In this document: positions 17,860-27,056 of the stretch, piece by piece
How the letters are laid out: each line of letters starts with the position of its first letter
Position numbering within the stretch: the first letter of the stretch is position 1
Source of the DNA: Deltaproteobacteria bacterium
Lineage (GTDB): Bacteria; Myxococcota_A; Polyangia; Polyangiales; Ga0077539
NCBI GenBank assembly: GCA_030694465.1
Contig: JAUXYJ010000011.1
Location: 1 to 55,664, forward strand
Direction of reading: 5' to 3'
DNA: 55,664 nucleotides
The notes under the pieces: generated by a model
The model's database searches: none
What the model saw: the letters and a program-made list of their open reading frames with translations, nothing else
What the model was told of the DNA's origin: nothing
Translations under genes and position numbers: made by a program

Positions 17860-19703
17860 TGGGGCGCCCAAAGAAAGCGGCACCACGTGCCGAAGACAGC
17901 GCAGGGCTGTTTGAGCACTCTGAGCGCAAGCGCGCTGACGCGTCTGCAGAGGGTGAGCAAGCGCCGGACGACGCGAGCGCAAAGCCAACGAAGAAGGGCA
18001 AGCCCAAGACGAGCAAGGCCAGCAAGGACGAGGTCGACGAGGCCGCGCCGCGTGACTTTACTTGGGAGCTTGCAGGGCTCTCGACGACACAGCATCGCGC
18101 GGGGCTCGCGGGCTTTGTGATGTTGGTCCAGTGGGTGCTGGCGCGCGGGGGGCTGAAAGATGGCGTGGTCTTGTCGCTCTCGCGCTTAGACGCCACGGGC
18201 GTCACGCTCACGTGCAACCGCGCGGGGATGCAGGCGGTCTTTGACGCGGCGTACGCGGCGAGCAGCGAAGAGAAGGCGTTTGCGGCGAAGCTTAAGAAGG
18301 GCAAGGGAGACTCGAAGGTAGAGATCCCCGCGATCCGCGAAGACACGCAAGAGACCACCGACGCCAAGAGCGGAAAGGTCAGCAAAAAGAAGGTCTATAT
18401 CTACCCGGTGACCGTGCCGCACGGGGCGTTTTTGCTCGACGAAGACCCCACGCGCAAGGGCTCGGACGGGCTCTGGGTCAAGCTCTGGCGAGACTTCGTG
18501 TGGAGTGTTGTTCGGGGCGTCCCGGCGACGCGGCGGCCCTACGAGGCGCGCGCAGACGGTGATGCCATCACAGATGGGCACGACGCGTTTGACGTGCTGT
18601 GCAAGCCCGTAGAGGGCTCGGCGCAGCTTGTAGGCACGACGTACTTGGGGGCTCAAGCGAGCACAGCGGACGGCGTAGATTTTAAAGACCGCGAGCGGCA
18701 AGAGTTTCTCTTGCAGTTCTGGCCCTTTGCGATCTCGTTGTTTGTCCCGACGCGCGTTGAAGCGGACAAAAACCTGCCGACTTTTGATGGGAGCTACGTC
18801 GTGGTGTTGCCCGATGTGTCTGAGCTCGACACCTTTTGCGAGCTGCACATGGGCGCGCTGCGCGAGCGCGAAGCGAAGCCGCGAGGCTACCGTCCCGAGG
18901 GCGCCGTGGTGGAGCTCCCCGAAGAGGGGCCCTTGCTTGCAGCGCTGCGCTTGCACGACCGGCTGAGCCGCGCGGCGGTGTCGAGCAAGACCGTGAGCTC
19001 GGTGGTTGGCTACGAGGTCGTGCACATGGCCAAAGAGGGCAACAACGTGCGGGTGTACCGCACGTTTCGCATGGCGCCGAGCCGCGAGATTCAAGACAAG
19101 TACAAGACGGTCACAGAGAGCTTTCGTGAGTATTTTTTCAGGCGACAGCAGATCGTCAATGTTCTGGCGGGGCGGCGCTGGTTCGACGGCTACGACCGGC
19201 TTGCGCAGACGCTTGACTACAAAAAGCAGTTCATGGGTTCGACGTATTTTTGCAGGGACGCGCGCCAAGCGTTCGCCCTTGTGCGCACACGAGACGAGAG
19301 GAAGTCAGCGATGAGTGACGACGACAAGAAGACACCGAGGTCCCTTGAGACCCTCGTACGCAGCGTGGTGCTCAACTACGTGAGTGGCCGCGTGCGAGGC
19401 CGCACGGGACTTGACTACAAGGCGGTCAAGGCGAGCACTAACAAGGGCGAGATCGGTCGCTACAACGAAGAGGTTGGGCGTGCGTCACGTGAGATTTTTC
19501 TCGCGGCGCGGTCACGCACGGGCGCGGATTTTCGCGAGTTTTTTACCGGGACGCTGTGCTCGCAGCCGCAGTTCTTGAGCGGCGCGGACTACGAGCGCTT
19601 GGCACACGCGCTGCGTGACGAGAGCGAGGACGTGCGCACGCTCACGATGCTCGCGATCGCGTCGGTGAGCGGCGTGTCCGAGAGCAAGCCCGACGCGAGC
19701 TAA
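17856..19703 (+). CDS. cas8: Cas8a-family large subunit (Cmx8/DevT-like)
   Basis: 615 residues, ATG in the ATGA overlap with cas3. After a charged Lys/Ala/Glu-rich N-terminus (~1-65), the segment GLSTTQHRAGLAGFVMLVQW is characteristic of the Cmx8/DevT large subunit of Myxococcus-type systems. It should form the Cascade subunit that contacts PAM and target strand. Its place between cas3 and cas7 agrees. The N-terminal extension looks unstructured. Confidence 0.78.
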   Translation: MMGRPKKAAPRAEDSAGLFEHSERKRADASAEGEQAPDDASAKPTKKGKPKTSKASKDEVDEAAPRDFTWELAGLSTTQHRAGLAGFVMLVQWVLARGGLKDGVVLSLSRLDATGVTLTCNRAGMQAVFDAAYAASSEEKAFAAKLKKGKGDSKVEIPAIREDTQETTDAKSGKVSKKKVYIYPVTVPHGAFLLDEDPTRKGSDGLWVKLWRDFVWSVVRGVPATRRPYEARADGDAITDGHDAFDVLCKPVEGSAQLVGTTYLGAQASTADGVDFKDRERQEFLLQFWPFAISLFVPTRVEADKNLPTFDGSYVVVLPDVSELDTFCELHMGALREREAKPRGYRPEGAVVELPEEGPLLAALRLHDRLSRAAVSSKTVSSVVGYEVVHMAKEGNNVRVYRTFRMAPSREIQDKYKTVTESFREYFFRRQQIVNVLAGRRWFDGYDRLAQTLDYKKQFMGSTYFCRDARQAFALVRTRDERKSAMSDDDKKTPRSLETLVRSVVLNYVSGRVRGRTGLDYKAVKASTNKGEIGRYNEEVGRASREIFLAARSRTGADFREFFTGTLCSQPQFLSGADYERLAHALRDESEDVRTLTMLAIASVSGVSESKPDAS

Positions 19704-19751
19704 GCCACAGATTTTTTACCCCTACCGATTCAACCAGAGAAGAGACAGACG

Positions 19752-20654
19752 ATGAGCAACCTCAAGAACATTTTTGCGACGGTCTTGACCTATGCGGCGC
19801 CGAGCTCGAACTACCGCGGCGAGAGCGAAGAGAACCGCACGGTCTTGCAGAAGATCACCAAGCAGGGCGCCGAATACACCGTGATTTCGCCCGAGAGTAT
19901 GCGCAACGCGCTGCGCGAAGTGCTCGAGGCCAAGGGTGTCCCGTGCAACCGCCGGCGGCTGCACAACGAAGAGCAGCTCGCGGTTGAGTTTAAGAGCTTT
20001 CCGGATGCGTCCAAGTACGCCGACGACTTCTTGTTTGGCTTTATGGTCGCGGACAAAGACGCGATCAAAAAGAACGCCAAGCTCCCGGCCAAGCGCGACA
20101 GTGTCCTGCGCATGAACCTCGCGCTCGCGACGACGCCCTATCGCTTCGACGCGACGTTTCACCAGTCGCCGCTCAGCGCGACCGAAGACAAAAACGGCAC
20201 GCCGCCCTTTAAGAACGCGAGCACCTCGGCGCTCATCCACCGCGAGATCGCGCACACCGCGTACCAGTTTCCGTTTGCGCTCGCCGGGGCGGATTGCAGC
20301 AAGAACATCGCGTGGTCCAAGGCGCTCTTGGCCTCGATCGCAGAGCTCTCAAACGTCGCGGGCGGGCACGCGCGGAGCTACTTTGAGATGTCCCCCAAGA
20401 GCGTGGTCGCGCGGGTGAGCACCAAGCTCGTCGCGGGCTTTGACACCTATGGCTTTAACGACAAGGGCGAGTTTGCAGAGCTCACACGGCTCGAGGCCGC
20501 GGATGACCTTCCGCCGAGTGAGTTTTACATCGGTGGCGAGCTTGCGCGCACGATGGAGCCCTCGCGACGCAAGGCTCTCGAAGCGCGTGGGGCCAAGTTC
20601 TTTGACAACGCGCAGACGCTCATCGTGGCGCTGGGCGACGCGGCGTGGGGCTGA
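19752..20654 (+). CDS. cas7: Cas7, DevR/Cst2 family
   Basis: 300 residues from ATG 19752, preceded by AGAAGAGA. The N-terminus LKNIFATVLTYAAPSSNYRGES, the segment SPESMRNALREVL and PYRFDATFHQSPLS are DevR-family traits. The protein should polymerise along the crRNA as the Cascade backbone. In Myxococcus xanthus the homologue DevR is required for fruiting-body development, so a non-defence role must be considered. It is five bases from cas5. Confidence 0.85.
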   Translation: MSNLKNIFATVLTYAAPSSNYRGESEENRTVLQKITKQGAEYTVISPESMRNALREVLEAKGVPCNRRRLHNEEQLAVEFKSFPDASKYADDFLFGFMVADKDAIKKNAKLPAKRDSVLRMNLALATTPYRFDATFHQSPLSATEDKNGTPPFKNASTSALIHREIAHTAYQFPFALAGADCSKNIAWSKALLASIAELSNVAGGHARSYFEMSPKSVVARVSTKLVAGFDTYGFNDKGEFAELTRLEAADDLPPSEFYIGGELARTMEPSRRKALEARGAKFFDNAQTLIVALGDAAWG

Positions 20655-20659
20655 GCGCG

Positions 20660-21364
20660 ATGGAGCAGCTCCGTCTTCGATTGCGAGCCCCGTTTGCGGC
20701 GTTTAGGCCGCTGGCGGCGGGTGTGTTTCGTGGGAGCAATCGCACGATCCCGCACTCGACGGCCTATGGGCTCTTGCTCAACCTCGCGGGCATCGAGACA
20801 CGCGCAGCGCTTGACACGCCAGTGACCCAGAAGGCTGAGAATCTTCCGAGTTTTGAGCTCTCGGTAGGCGATGTGCCCGACGTGCACGGCGAGCCGCCGC
20901 GGGTCGAGACCGCGCTGCTCTACCAGCAGCTTCACGGGTACCCCGTGGGCGAAAGTAGCAAAGAGCTCGCTGCCAAGACCCACGGCGCCAAGTATCACAT
21001 CGCGCCGGTGCGCCGAGAGCTGCTCGTGGGGCTCGATGTGGCGGTGGCCGTGCGTGGTGCGAGCGAGTCGCTCGTGCACGCGATCACGGCAACGCTGCGT
21101 GGCGAGTGTGTGAGCGGGCGCTATGGGCTCCCGTTTGCAGGCGACAACAACCTGCTCTTTGACCGCATCGAGGTCCTCGATGAATCGCAGAGCATCTGCT
21201 GGTACACCCGCGTATTGCCTGGCGAAATGGCCCGCGAGGGCACCGTGCAGCTCACCTCCGTGATCGACCGTGGGGACAGCGCTCGCACGGTCGCGGGGCT
21301 CTTTGCGCCGATCGCGCAGGGGCGTGCGGCGGTGCCCGACAGCGCGTGGGTGGCTGTGCGCTAG
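20660..21364 (+). CDS. cas5: Cas5, DevS/Cmx5 type
   Basis: 234 residues from ATG 20660. The start MEQLRLRLRAPFAAFRPL and the IPHSTAYGLLLNLAGIE segment are the RAMP-like Cas5 pattern that caps the 5' handle of crRNA. GLPFAGDNNLLFDRIEV is the typical Gly-rich part. A shorter distance to the cas7 stop would result from the in-frame ATG at 20645, but the Cas5 fold begins at MEQ. Confidence 0.85.
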   Translation: MEQLRLRLRAPFAAFRPLAAGVFRGSNRTIPHSTAYGLLLNLAGIETRAALDTPVTQKAENLPSFELSVGDVPDVHGEPPRVETALLYQQLHGYPVGESSKELAAKTHGAKYHIAPVRRELLVGLDVAVAVRGASESLVHAITATLRGECVSGRYGLPFAGDNNLLFDRIEVLDESQSICWYTRVLPGEMAREGTVQLTSVIDRGDSARTVAGLFAPIAQGRAAVPDSAWVAVR

Positions 21365-21483
21365 CGCAAGGTCCTAGGGTCGCGTGTGGCGATCCGAGAG
21401 ACATCGTCTGAGGGAGAGACAGCGCAGTCGCGTGGGCGGCTGTGTGGCATGCGCATGCGTGCGCGGAGGAGGAGAGGTGCGTC

Positions 21484-23163
21484 TTGAGTACTGCATTGGA
21501 TGATCACGAACCGACACTGCGGGTCTCGGCCCTGCATGCGCTTGAGTACTGCCCGAGGCTCTTTTATCTCGAAGAGGTCGAGACGCTTTATGTGCAAGAT
21601 GCAAGGGTATTTGCAGGCAGAGCGCTCCACGAGGTCCTCGAAGACGAGGACGACGCTATGGGCGTCAAGCACACGCTTGAGCTCGAGAGCGAGGCCCTTG
21701 GGCTGCGCGGAAAGCTCGACGCCCTCCGTCGCCGCAACGGCCGCTGGCTGGTCATCGAGCACAAGCGCGGGCGCGCAAAGCGCGACAGCGACAAGCGACC
21801 GATCGCGTGGGAGAGCGACCGATTGCAGGTGTTTGCCTACGCGATGTTGCTCGAAGAGAGCACCGGCGAGGTGGTCGAGGGCTGCAGGGTTCGGTACCAC
21901 GAGGACAACGCGGTGGTGCCGTTGGTGCTGGGCGTCGCGGCGCGCGAAGAGGTGCGCGCGGCGATCGCGCGTGCGCGGTTGCTGCGGCAGAGCACCGAGC
22001 GCCCGCCGGTGACACCGGACGCCAACAAGTGTGTGCGATGTTCGCTCGCGCCGGTGTGCCTTCCCGAAGAAGAGCGCCTCGCAAAGGACCCCGAGTGGAG
22101 CGCGATCGACCTCTCGGTCAAGGACCTTGAGCGGCGCTCTCTGCACGTGCTCTCGCACGGTGCCCGCATCGGAAAACGCAGCGAAGAGCTCGAGATTGTC
22201 ACGCGCACGTTTGCCACCGGCGAGACCACGACCACGCGCGTGGGGATCTCAGAGGTGGGCTCGGTGGTGGTGCACGGCGGCGGGCAGATCAGCACGCAGG
22301 CGCTTCACCTCTGCATCGACCGCGAGGTCTCGGTGACTTGGGTGACGGGCGGAGGGCGCTTTGTCGCGACCGCGGCCGCGGCAGGCCCGACGGTGCAGCG
22401 TCGTGTGCGGCAGTACCGCGCGCTGAGTGACGACGCGATCTGTCTGCGTTTGGCCAAGCAATTGGTGCACTGCAAGGTGAGCGCGCAGCTGCGGTTTGTC
22501 TTGCGAGCGACACGAGGCGAAGCAGCGGGGCGCGACGCGGCGCTCGATGAGCAGATCACCGGGATTCGGGCTGCGTTGCGGGCGATCGCGCGCTGCGAGG
22601 ACACTGGCGCGCTGCTGGGGCACGAGGGTGATGCGGCGCGGAGGTACTTTGCGTGCTGGGCGTGGATGACGCGCGAGGCGACGGACGAACGGCTGCGGTA
22701 CAGCGGGCGGACGCGCAGGCCGCCCAAGGACTGTGTGAGCGCGCTCTTGGGCTTTGGTTATGCGCTCTTGTTGGGGGATGTCACCGGCGCGATCATCGGG
22801 GTGGGGCTTGAGCCCGCGCTAGGGATTTATCACCGGCCGCGCTCGAGCGCGCCGCCGCTGTCGCTCGACCTGATGGAGCTCTTTCGGGTGGCGATGGTGG
22901 ACATGCCGGTGATCGCGAGCATCAACCGCGGGCAGTGGAGCGCGGACGACGACTTTGAGATCGCCGGTGAGCGGGTGTGGCTGAGTGATGCAGGGCGCAA
23001 GAAGTTTGTCGGGGTGTACGAGCGGCGCAAGGCCGAAGAGTGGCGGCACTCGGTGGTGGGCTATTCGCTCTCGTGGGGACGCATGATCGAGCTCGAGGCG
23101 CGGCTGCTCGAGAAAGAGTGGAACGGCGCCGAGGGGCTCTTTGCCCGCTTCTCGATTCGGTGA
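21484..23163 (+). CDS. cas4-cas1: Cas4-Cas1 fusion adaptation protein
   Basis: I choose TTG 21484 (559 residues) because GGAGGAGAGG lies just upstream, at ~21466-21475; the ATG at 21442 would put this ribosome site inside the gene. Residues ~1-210 are Cas4: RVSALHALEYCPRLFYLEEVE, the nuclease motif I-E-H-K-R-G, and C-V-R-C-S-L-A-P-V-C for the iron-sulfur cluster. Residues ~220-559 are Cas1, with GLEPALGIYHRPRSSAPPLS and D-L-M-E-L-F-R supplying the metal-binding His and Glu. The fusion couples PAM-dependent prespacer trimming to integration. It is also typical of types I-G and I-B/MYXAN. All visible key residues are intact. Confidence 0.92.
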   Translation: MSTALDDHEPTLRVSALHALEYCPRLFYLEEVETLYVQDARVFAGRALHEVLEDEDDAMGVKHTLELESEALGLRGKLDALRRRNGRWLVIEHKRGRAKRDSDKRPIAWESDRLQVFAYAMLLEESTGEVVEGCRVRYHEDNAVVPLVLGVAAREEVRAAIARARLLRQSTERPPVTPDANKCVRCSLAPVCLPEEERLAKDPEWSAIDLSVKDLERRSLHVLSHGARIGKRSEELEIVTRTFATGETTTTRVGISEVGSVVVHGGGQISTQALHLCIDREVSVTWVTGGGRFVATAAAAGPTVQRRVRQYRALSDDAICLRLAKQLVHCKVSAQLRFVLRATRGEAAGRDAALDEQITGIRAALRAIARCEDTGALLGHEGDAARRYFACWAWMTREATDERLRYSGRTRRPPKDCVSALLGFGYALLLGDVTGAIIGVGLEPALGIYHRPRSSAPPLSLDLMELFRVAMVDMPVIASINRGQWSADDDFEIAGERVWLSDAGRKKFVGVYERRKAEEWRHSVVGYSLSWGRMIELEARLLEKEWNGAEGLFARFSIR

Positions 23164-23204
23164 GGTCACAGTGATTTTGCAGGCGAAAGTGATGGTGATG
23201 CGCG

Positions 23205-23504
23205 ATGGCTGAGAAGCGACGGTGGTGGCTTTTGACCTACGATGTCCGGGACCCTAAGCGCTGGCGCGGGGTGTATCAGCAGCTGCGTGGCGTGGGCGAG
23301 CGCGTGCAATACAGCGTGTTTCGCGCGCGCATGAGCGAGCGAGAGCTTCAGCGGCTGCGGTGGCAGCTTGAGAAGCGCATGGCGCCCGAGGACTCGCTGC
23401 TGATCATTGGGCTGTGCACGGGCTGCTCGGGCAAGGTGATTTCGCGGGGCGAGATCGCGACCGAGGCCTGGGACGAAGAGCCCCCGCGGTGGCAAATCGT
23501 GTGA
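23205..23504 (+). CDS. cas2: Cas2
   Basis: 99 residues from ATG 23205. LLTYDVRDPKRWRGVYQQLR is the Cas2 ferredoxin-like start with the conserved Asp, followed by VQYSVFRARMS and the strand LLIIGLC. It forms the integration complex with Cas1. Last gene of the operon, ~270 bases before the repeats. Confidence 0.93.
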   Translation: MAEKRRWWLLTYDVRDPKRWRGVYQQLRGVGERVQYSVFRARMSERELQRLRWQLEKRMAPEDSLLIIGLCTGCSGKVISRGEIATEAWDEEPPRWQIV

Positions 23505-23640
23505 TGCTCTGCGGGCCCGGGCGAAGGGTCTGAGCGCGGGCTTCAAGCACCGGCGCATGTCGCGCGAGCGCGCGGGATGCGAAGCGGGGTTTGTCAGCAA
23601 ATACGCTGACGAAATGTGCTCTTTGACAACGAGAAGATGC

Positions 23641-23668
23641 TTGAACCGGGCGGATTTGCTGGTAGAAT
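23641..23668 (+). promoter_or_regulatory. Putative CRISPR leader promoter
   Basis: TTGAAC (23641-23646) and TAGAAT (23663-23668) with a 16-base spacer point towards the repeats. Just upstream, 23621-23629 reads CTTTGACAA, a string often seen in CRISPR leaders. The local AT content is higher than around it. Confidence 0.5.
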
Positions 23669-23772
23669 CAGGGTGCGTGATGAGCGAGAGAGCAGCGATG
23701 AAGAGCCCTGGCGCGGGGTGCGTGAACGGGAGAGGAGATTGCGTAGGGATTTCAATGGGTTGCAAGGGCGGG

Positions 23773-23883
23773 GTCGATCGAAGCGGTGATGCCGAGAGGC
23801 GTTGAGCACTCCACCCCTGGAGGCGCAGTGTTGCCCGCAAGGATGTTGTCCGAACCCCTGGGATGCCGAGAGGCGTTGAGAAT
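23773..23883 (+). CRISPR. Minimal CRISPR array: two repeats, one spacer
   Basis: The 19-base core GATGCCGAGAGGCGTTGAG occurs at 23788-23806 and 23862-23880, exactly 74 bases apart. That fits a 37-base repeat plus a 37-base spacer (23810-23846). The first copy ends in the common GAGCAC; the second ends in GAGAAT and its 5' half is diverged, as expected for a degenerate terminal repeat. An 11-base match (GTGATGCCGAG) at 24003 may be a further relic. The rest of 23505-24122 shows no gene. Confidence 0.65.
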
Positions 23884-23973
23884 CGCACTTTGCGCGCGGG
23901 CGCCACCCAGCGCCGAGTTGCCCCGCGCCATGATGTCCAGATCCCATGCGTAGCCCTGCGCAGGGGGTCCGAT

Positions 23974-23989
23974 CCGGCGACGTCGCCGG
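23974..23989. repeat. Palindrome downstream of the CRISPR array
   Basis: Perfect CCGGCGACGTCGCCGG, first copy seen after a 20-kb gap; it follows the mini-array and precedes the broken metallopeptidase gene. Confidence 0.9.
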
Positions 23990-24122
23990 GTGGCCCCCTG
24001 CCGTGATGCCGAGCCGCGTCTCCCGCGTGCACCCCACTGCGCCCGCTGCCGTGTCAGCCCGCCGCCCTGCCGCGCGTCTCCCGCGCGCACCCCACCCAAC
24101 ACACCCACCCAAGGAGTCCCTG

Positions 24123-24729
24123 ATGATCACCACCGTCCACATCCGCTCGACCGCCGGCTACGACGCGCGCTCACGCGGCTGCAGATCTGCGTCGCGCAGT
24201 TTGAGTACGCGCTCAACAGCGCCGCCCTCGAAGAGCGCGTGCTGGCCTATCGCGCGCCGACGAATCCGCGGTTTCTGCGCACGCAGGGCCTGAGCAACGC
24301 AGAGGTCCTGCAGAAGCTACGCACCGGGCCCGCGACCACGCGCGCCGAAAAAGCCGCCGGATTGACCTAGACCTCGTGCTCGAAGAGGGCGGCGGCCAGG
24401 GCGTGGTGGGCTTCGTTCGGCGCGGGGTGATCCACACGTACGAGAACTATTTTACCAAGCACGGCCCCCCGCACATGGCGGGACACCTCGCGCACGAGTA
24501 CGCGCACCTCGCGGATTTTCGTCACTCGCCCGACCCCAAGCCGCTGCGCAAACACACGGTCCCCTACGCACTCGGCGAGCTCGTCTACGACGTGTGTCTC
24601 GACCGATTCGGAGCGGGCTGGCCCGCCCAGATCAAGCCGCCGCGGCAGTACTCCGCGCTCCGGAGCGTCACCGAGGCGCTCGGTGGGCTCCCGCGCAAGC
24701 TCCGCAGCTTTCTCGACGACCGGATGTGA
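24123..24729 (+). pseudogene. HExxH-type metallopeptidase gene with two frameshifts
   Basis: ATG 24123 has a strong AAGGAG seven bases upstream. The protein opens MITTVHIRSTAGYDAR, must shift frame near 24170 to continue as LTRLQICVAQFEYALNS, then shift again near 24360 to continue as IDLDLVLEEGGG. The last part has H-L-A-H-E-Y-A-H-L-A-D-F, an HExxH zinc site. Each shift can be repaired by one base, so this is a recent pseudogene or two sequencing indels. Intact length would be ~200 residues. Confidence 0.65.
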
Positions 24730-24833
24730 GCGCCCCGCGCCCCCCGTGATTTCGTTGACAGCGCGGTGATACCCCATGCTTTTCTGCACCCTCGCTGCGC
24801 ACCCCGCGCGGCCGCACCCTGAGAGAGCGCACC

Positions 24834-26249
24834 GTGACCCTACCTCGCGAACCTGCCCCCCTCCCGACGACCCCGCCCGAGGCCTGGGAGCCCTTGCTGC
24901 GCCTCGCCCGGCTCGCGGCGCGGCCCCTTGAGCGCTTCTTGCGCATCGAGGCCGCGAGCGGGATCTTGCTGCTCGTCGCGACCGCCGTGGCGCTCTTTTG
25001 GGCCAACTCGCCGTGGGCCGAGAGCTACGTGCAGCTCTGGCGCACGACGCTCGGCATCCGCGTGGGGCCCTTTGCGTTTGAGCGCTCACTCGTGTGGATC
25101 GTCAACGACGCCCTGATGGTGATCTTCTTCTTCGTGGTGGGCCTCGAGATCCGCCGAGAGATCCACCATGGCGAGCTGTCCGAGTGGCGCCGCGCTGCGC
25201 TCCCGGCCGCCGCGGCCCTCGGCGGAATGATCGCTCCCGCGACGCTCTATCTCGCGTTTGCGGGCGCGCCGGCGACGCGCGCGGGCTGGGGCATCTCGAT
25301 GGCCACGGACATCGCGTTTGCCGTCGGGATTCTCACGTTGCTGGGCAAGCGTGTGCCCGCGGCGCTGCGGGTGCTCTTGCTCGCGGTGGCGGTCATTGAC
25401 GATCTCGGGGCCATCTTGGTGATCACCCTGTTTTATTCGTCTGGCGTGACCTTCGCGGGGCTGCTCGTGGCGGCGCTGGGCTTTGCCGGGGTGCTGGTGA
25501 TGCAGCGGCTCGGGGTGCGCTCCAAGCTCGCGTACATCGTCCCCTCGGCCGTCGCCTGGGCCGGCATCTACAAAGCCGGAATCCATCCCACCATCGCCGG
25601 CGTCATCGTCGGCCTCGCCACCCCCGTGCGCGCCTGGCTTGGCCCCGATGGCTTTGTCGTCGGCGTGCGCCAAGAGCTCGAGCAGCTGCTTAAGATCGCT
25701 CCGCAAGAGCTCTCGTCGGACAAGCTCGCCAAGACCCTGCGCAGCGTCGATGCCGCGCGCCGCGAGGCGATGTCCCCGGCCGAGAGTCTTATTCAGGCGC
25801 TGCACCCCTGGGTCGCCTACGCGATTATGCCTGTGTTTGCGCTCGCCAACGCGGGCGTCGTGGTCTCGGCCGGCGCGCTCAACCCGACCTCGTGGACGGT
25901 GATCACGGGCTTGTCCGCGGGGCTCATGGTGGGCAAGCCGCTCGGTGTGCTCTTGGGCAGCTGGCTCACGCTGCGGCTGGGCATCGGGACGCTCCCGGCG
26001 GGCCTGACGTTTAGGCACCTCGTTGTGTTGGGCTCTGTCGCCGGGGTTGGGTTCACCATGGCCCTGTTCATCGCGCAGCTCGCGATCGATGACAGCGGGC
26101 TCCTCGCGGCCGCCAAGCTCGGCGTGCTCGTGGCGAGCGGCGGCTCTGCGGTGTTGGCGCTCTGTCTCGGTCGGTTCTTGCTCGCTCCGGTCGTCACGCC
26201 GGGCATCGCGCAGACCGCCGACGAGGCCGAGAGCTCCTCGGCGATCTGA
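24834..26249 (+). CDS. nhaA: Na+/H+ antiporter NhaA
   Basis: 471 residues from GTG 24834. After a ~35-residue N-terminus come about twelve membrane helices. The NhaA hallmarks are present: VGLEIRREI, S-M-A-T-D-I-A-F-A-V-G (Asp ~157) and the transport pair V-I-D-D-L-G-A-I (~188-189). The protein should exchange cytoplasmic Na+ for protons. The C-terminal ~20 residues are non-conserved. Confidence 0.95.
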   Translation: MTLPREPAPLPTTPPEAWEPLLRLARLAARPLERFLRIEAASGILLLVATAVALFWANSPWAESYVQLWRTTLGIRVGPFAFERSLVWIVNDALMVIFFFVVGLEIRREIHHGELSEWRRAALPAAAALGGMIAPATLYLAFAGAPATRAGWGISMATDIAFAVGILTLLGKRVPAALRVLLLAVAVIDDLGAILVITLFYSSGVTFAGLLVAALGFAGVLVMQRLGVRSKLAYIVPSAVAWAGIYKAGIHPTIAGVIVGLATPVRAWLGPDGFVVGVRQELEQLLKIAPQELSSDKLAKTLRSVDAARREAMSPAESLIQALHPWVAYAIMPVFALANAGVVVSAGALNPTSWTVITGLSAGLMVGKPLGVLLGSWLTLRLGIGTLPAGLTFRHLVVLGSVAGVGFTMALFIAQLAIDDSGLLAAAKLGVLVASGGSAVLALCLGRFLLAPVVTPGIAQTADEAESSSAI

Positions 26250-26301
26250 GCGCTCCTCGGCGCAGCCACGGATGCGCCCACGGGTGCAGCCACGGGTGCA
26301 C

Positions 26302-26317
26302 CCGGCGACGTCGCCGG
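26302..26317. repeat. Palindrome between nhaA and the next gene
   Basis: Perfect copy 53 bases after the nhaA stop. It follows direct repeats of a CACGGGTGCA-like unit. Confidence 0.9.
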
Positions 26318-26442
26318 GTCTGTGGGGCCACGCGCGTTGGGGGCAGCCCCACGCGAAGCGCTGGGCCATTTCGTCGCCCGCTTGGCGCACGTTCTCACCT
26401 ACGCTCTTGGTGATCTTCCCAACTTTGCCCAAAGGCGCTGTG

Positions 26443-26889
26443 ATGACTCGAGCAATCCCGAGGGGCCCGCTGCCTGCGATCGCCCTGCGCAAGATCATCC
26501 TCGACGTGCAAGAGCCCAAGGGCACCTTGCAGGTCTACATGCCCGCGGACAAGGTGCTGGTCACGCGCGTCTCGGGGCATCTCTCGCACGAGCACGCGGT
26601 CGCGTGGATCGGGGCCATGCGGCCCAACATGGCCAAGCGGGTGAAGATCGCGGGTTTTCACGACTGGCTCTTGGCCGAGTCCTATGACTCTGGCGCGCGC
26701 AAGGCCCTCACCGACTGGATGCTCGGGCACCGCGAGAACGTCGCGGGGGGCTGGTTTCTCACCGCGTCGCGCATCGCCGCGATGGGCGTGACGGTCACCG
26801 GCGCGCTGACCTCGTTTGCTGGGATCTCGATGCACGCGTCGTGTGACCCCGCCGTGTTTGATCGGAGCCTCCGCGCAGCGCTCGCGTGA
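26443..26889 (+). CDS. Small STAS/SpoIIAA-like hypothetical protein
   Basis: 148 residues from ATG 26443. The order of elements (KGTLQVYMPADKVLVTRVSG, HEHAVAWIGAM, KIAGFHDWLLAESYDSGAR, LTDWML, SRIAAMGVTVTGAL) suggests a single alpha/beta domain like the STAS-type proteins found in myxobacteria. No catalytic motif. The family assignment is from pattern memory. Confidence 0.5.
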   Translation: MTRAIPRGPLPAIALRKIILDVQEPKGTLQVYMPADKVLVTRVSGHLSHEHAVAWIGAMRPNMAKRVKIAGFHDWLLAESYDSGARKALTDWMLGHRENVAGGWFLTASRIAAMGVTVTGALTSFAGISMHASCDPAVFDRSLRAALA

Positions 26890-26905
26890 CGCCACCCACC
26901 TGCAC

Positions 26906-26921
26906 CCGGCGACGTCGCCGG
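26906..26921. repeat. Palindrome 3' of the STAS-like gene
   Basis: Perfect copy 17 bases after the stop at 26889, and ~136 bases upstream of the YHYH gene. Confidence 0.9.
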
Positions 26922-27056
26922 ATCCCCGCACGCTCACGCCCGCGTCGTGCCAAATCCGCAGTCCGCGGCGCATCAGCTCCGCGTGCACGTCCCGAGTTCT
27001 CTGCGCAATCGCAGGCAATCACACACAGGCATGCGCAGTGCAAGCGCTGGCGCCCT

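Noticed and set aside
23205..23504. Cas2 as a VapD-type toxin
   Set aside because: The sequence and its position directly after cas4-cas1 and before repeats fit Cas2.
24003..24030. Possible third CRISPR repeat
   Set aside because: Only 11 bases match and the spacing (143) is not a clean multiple of 74; kept only as a remark.
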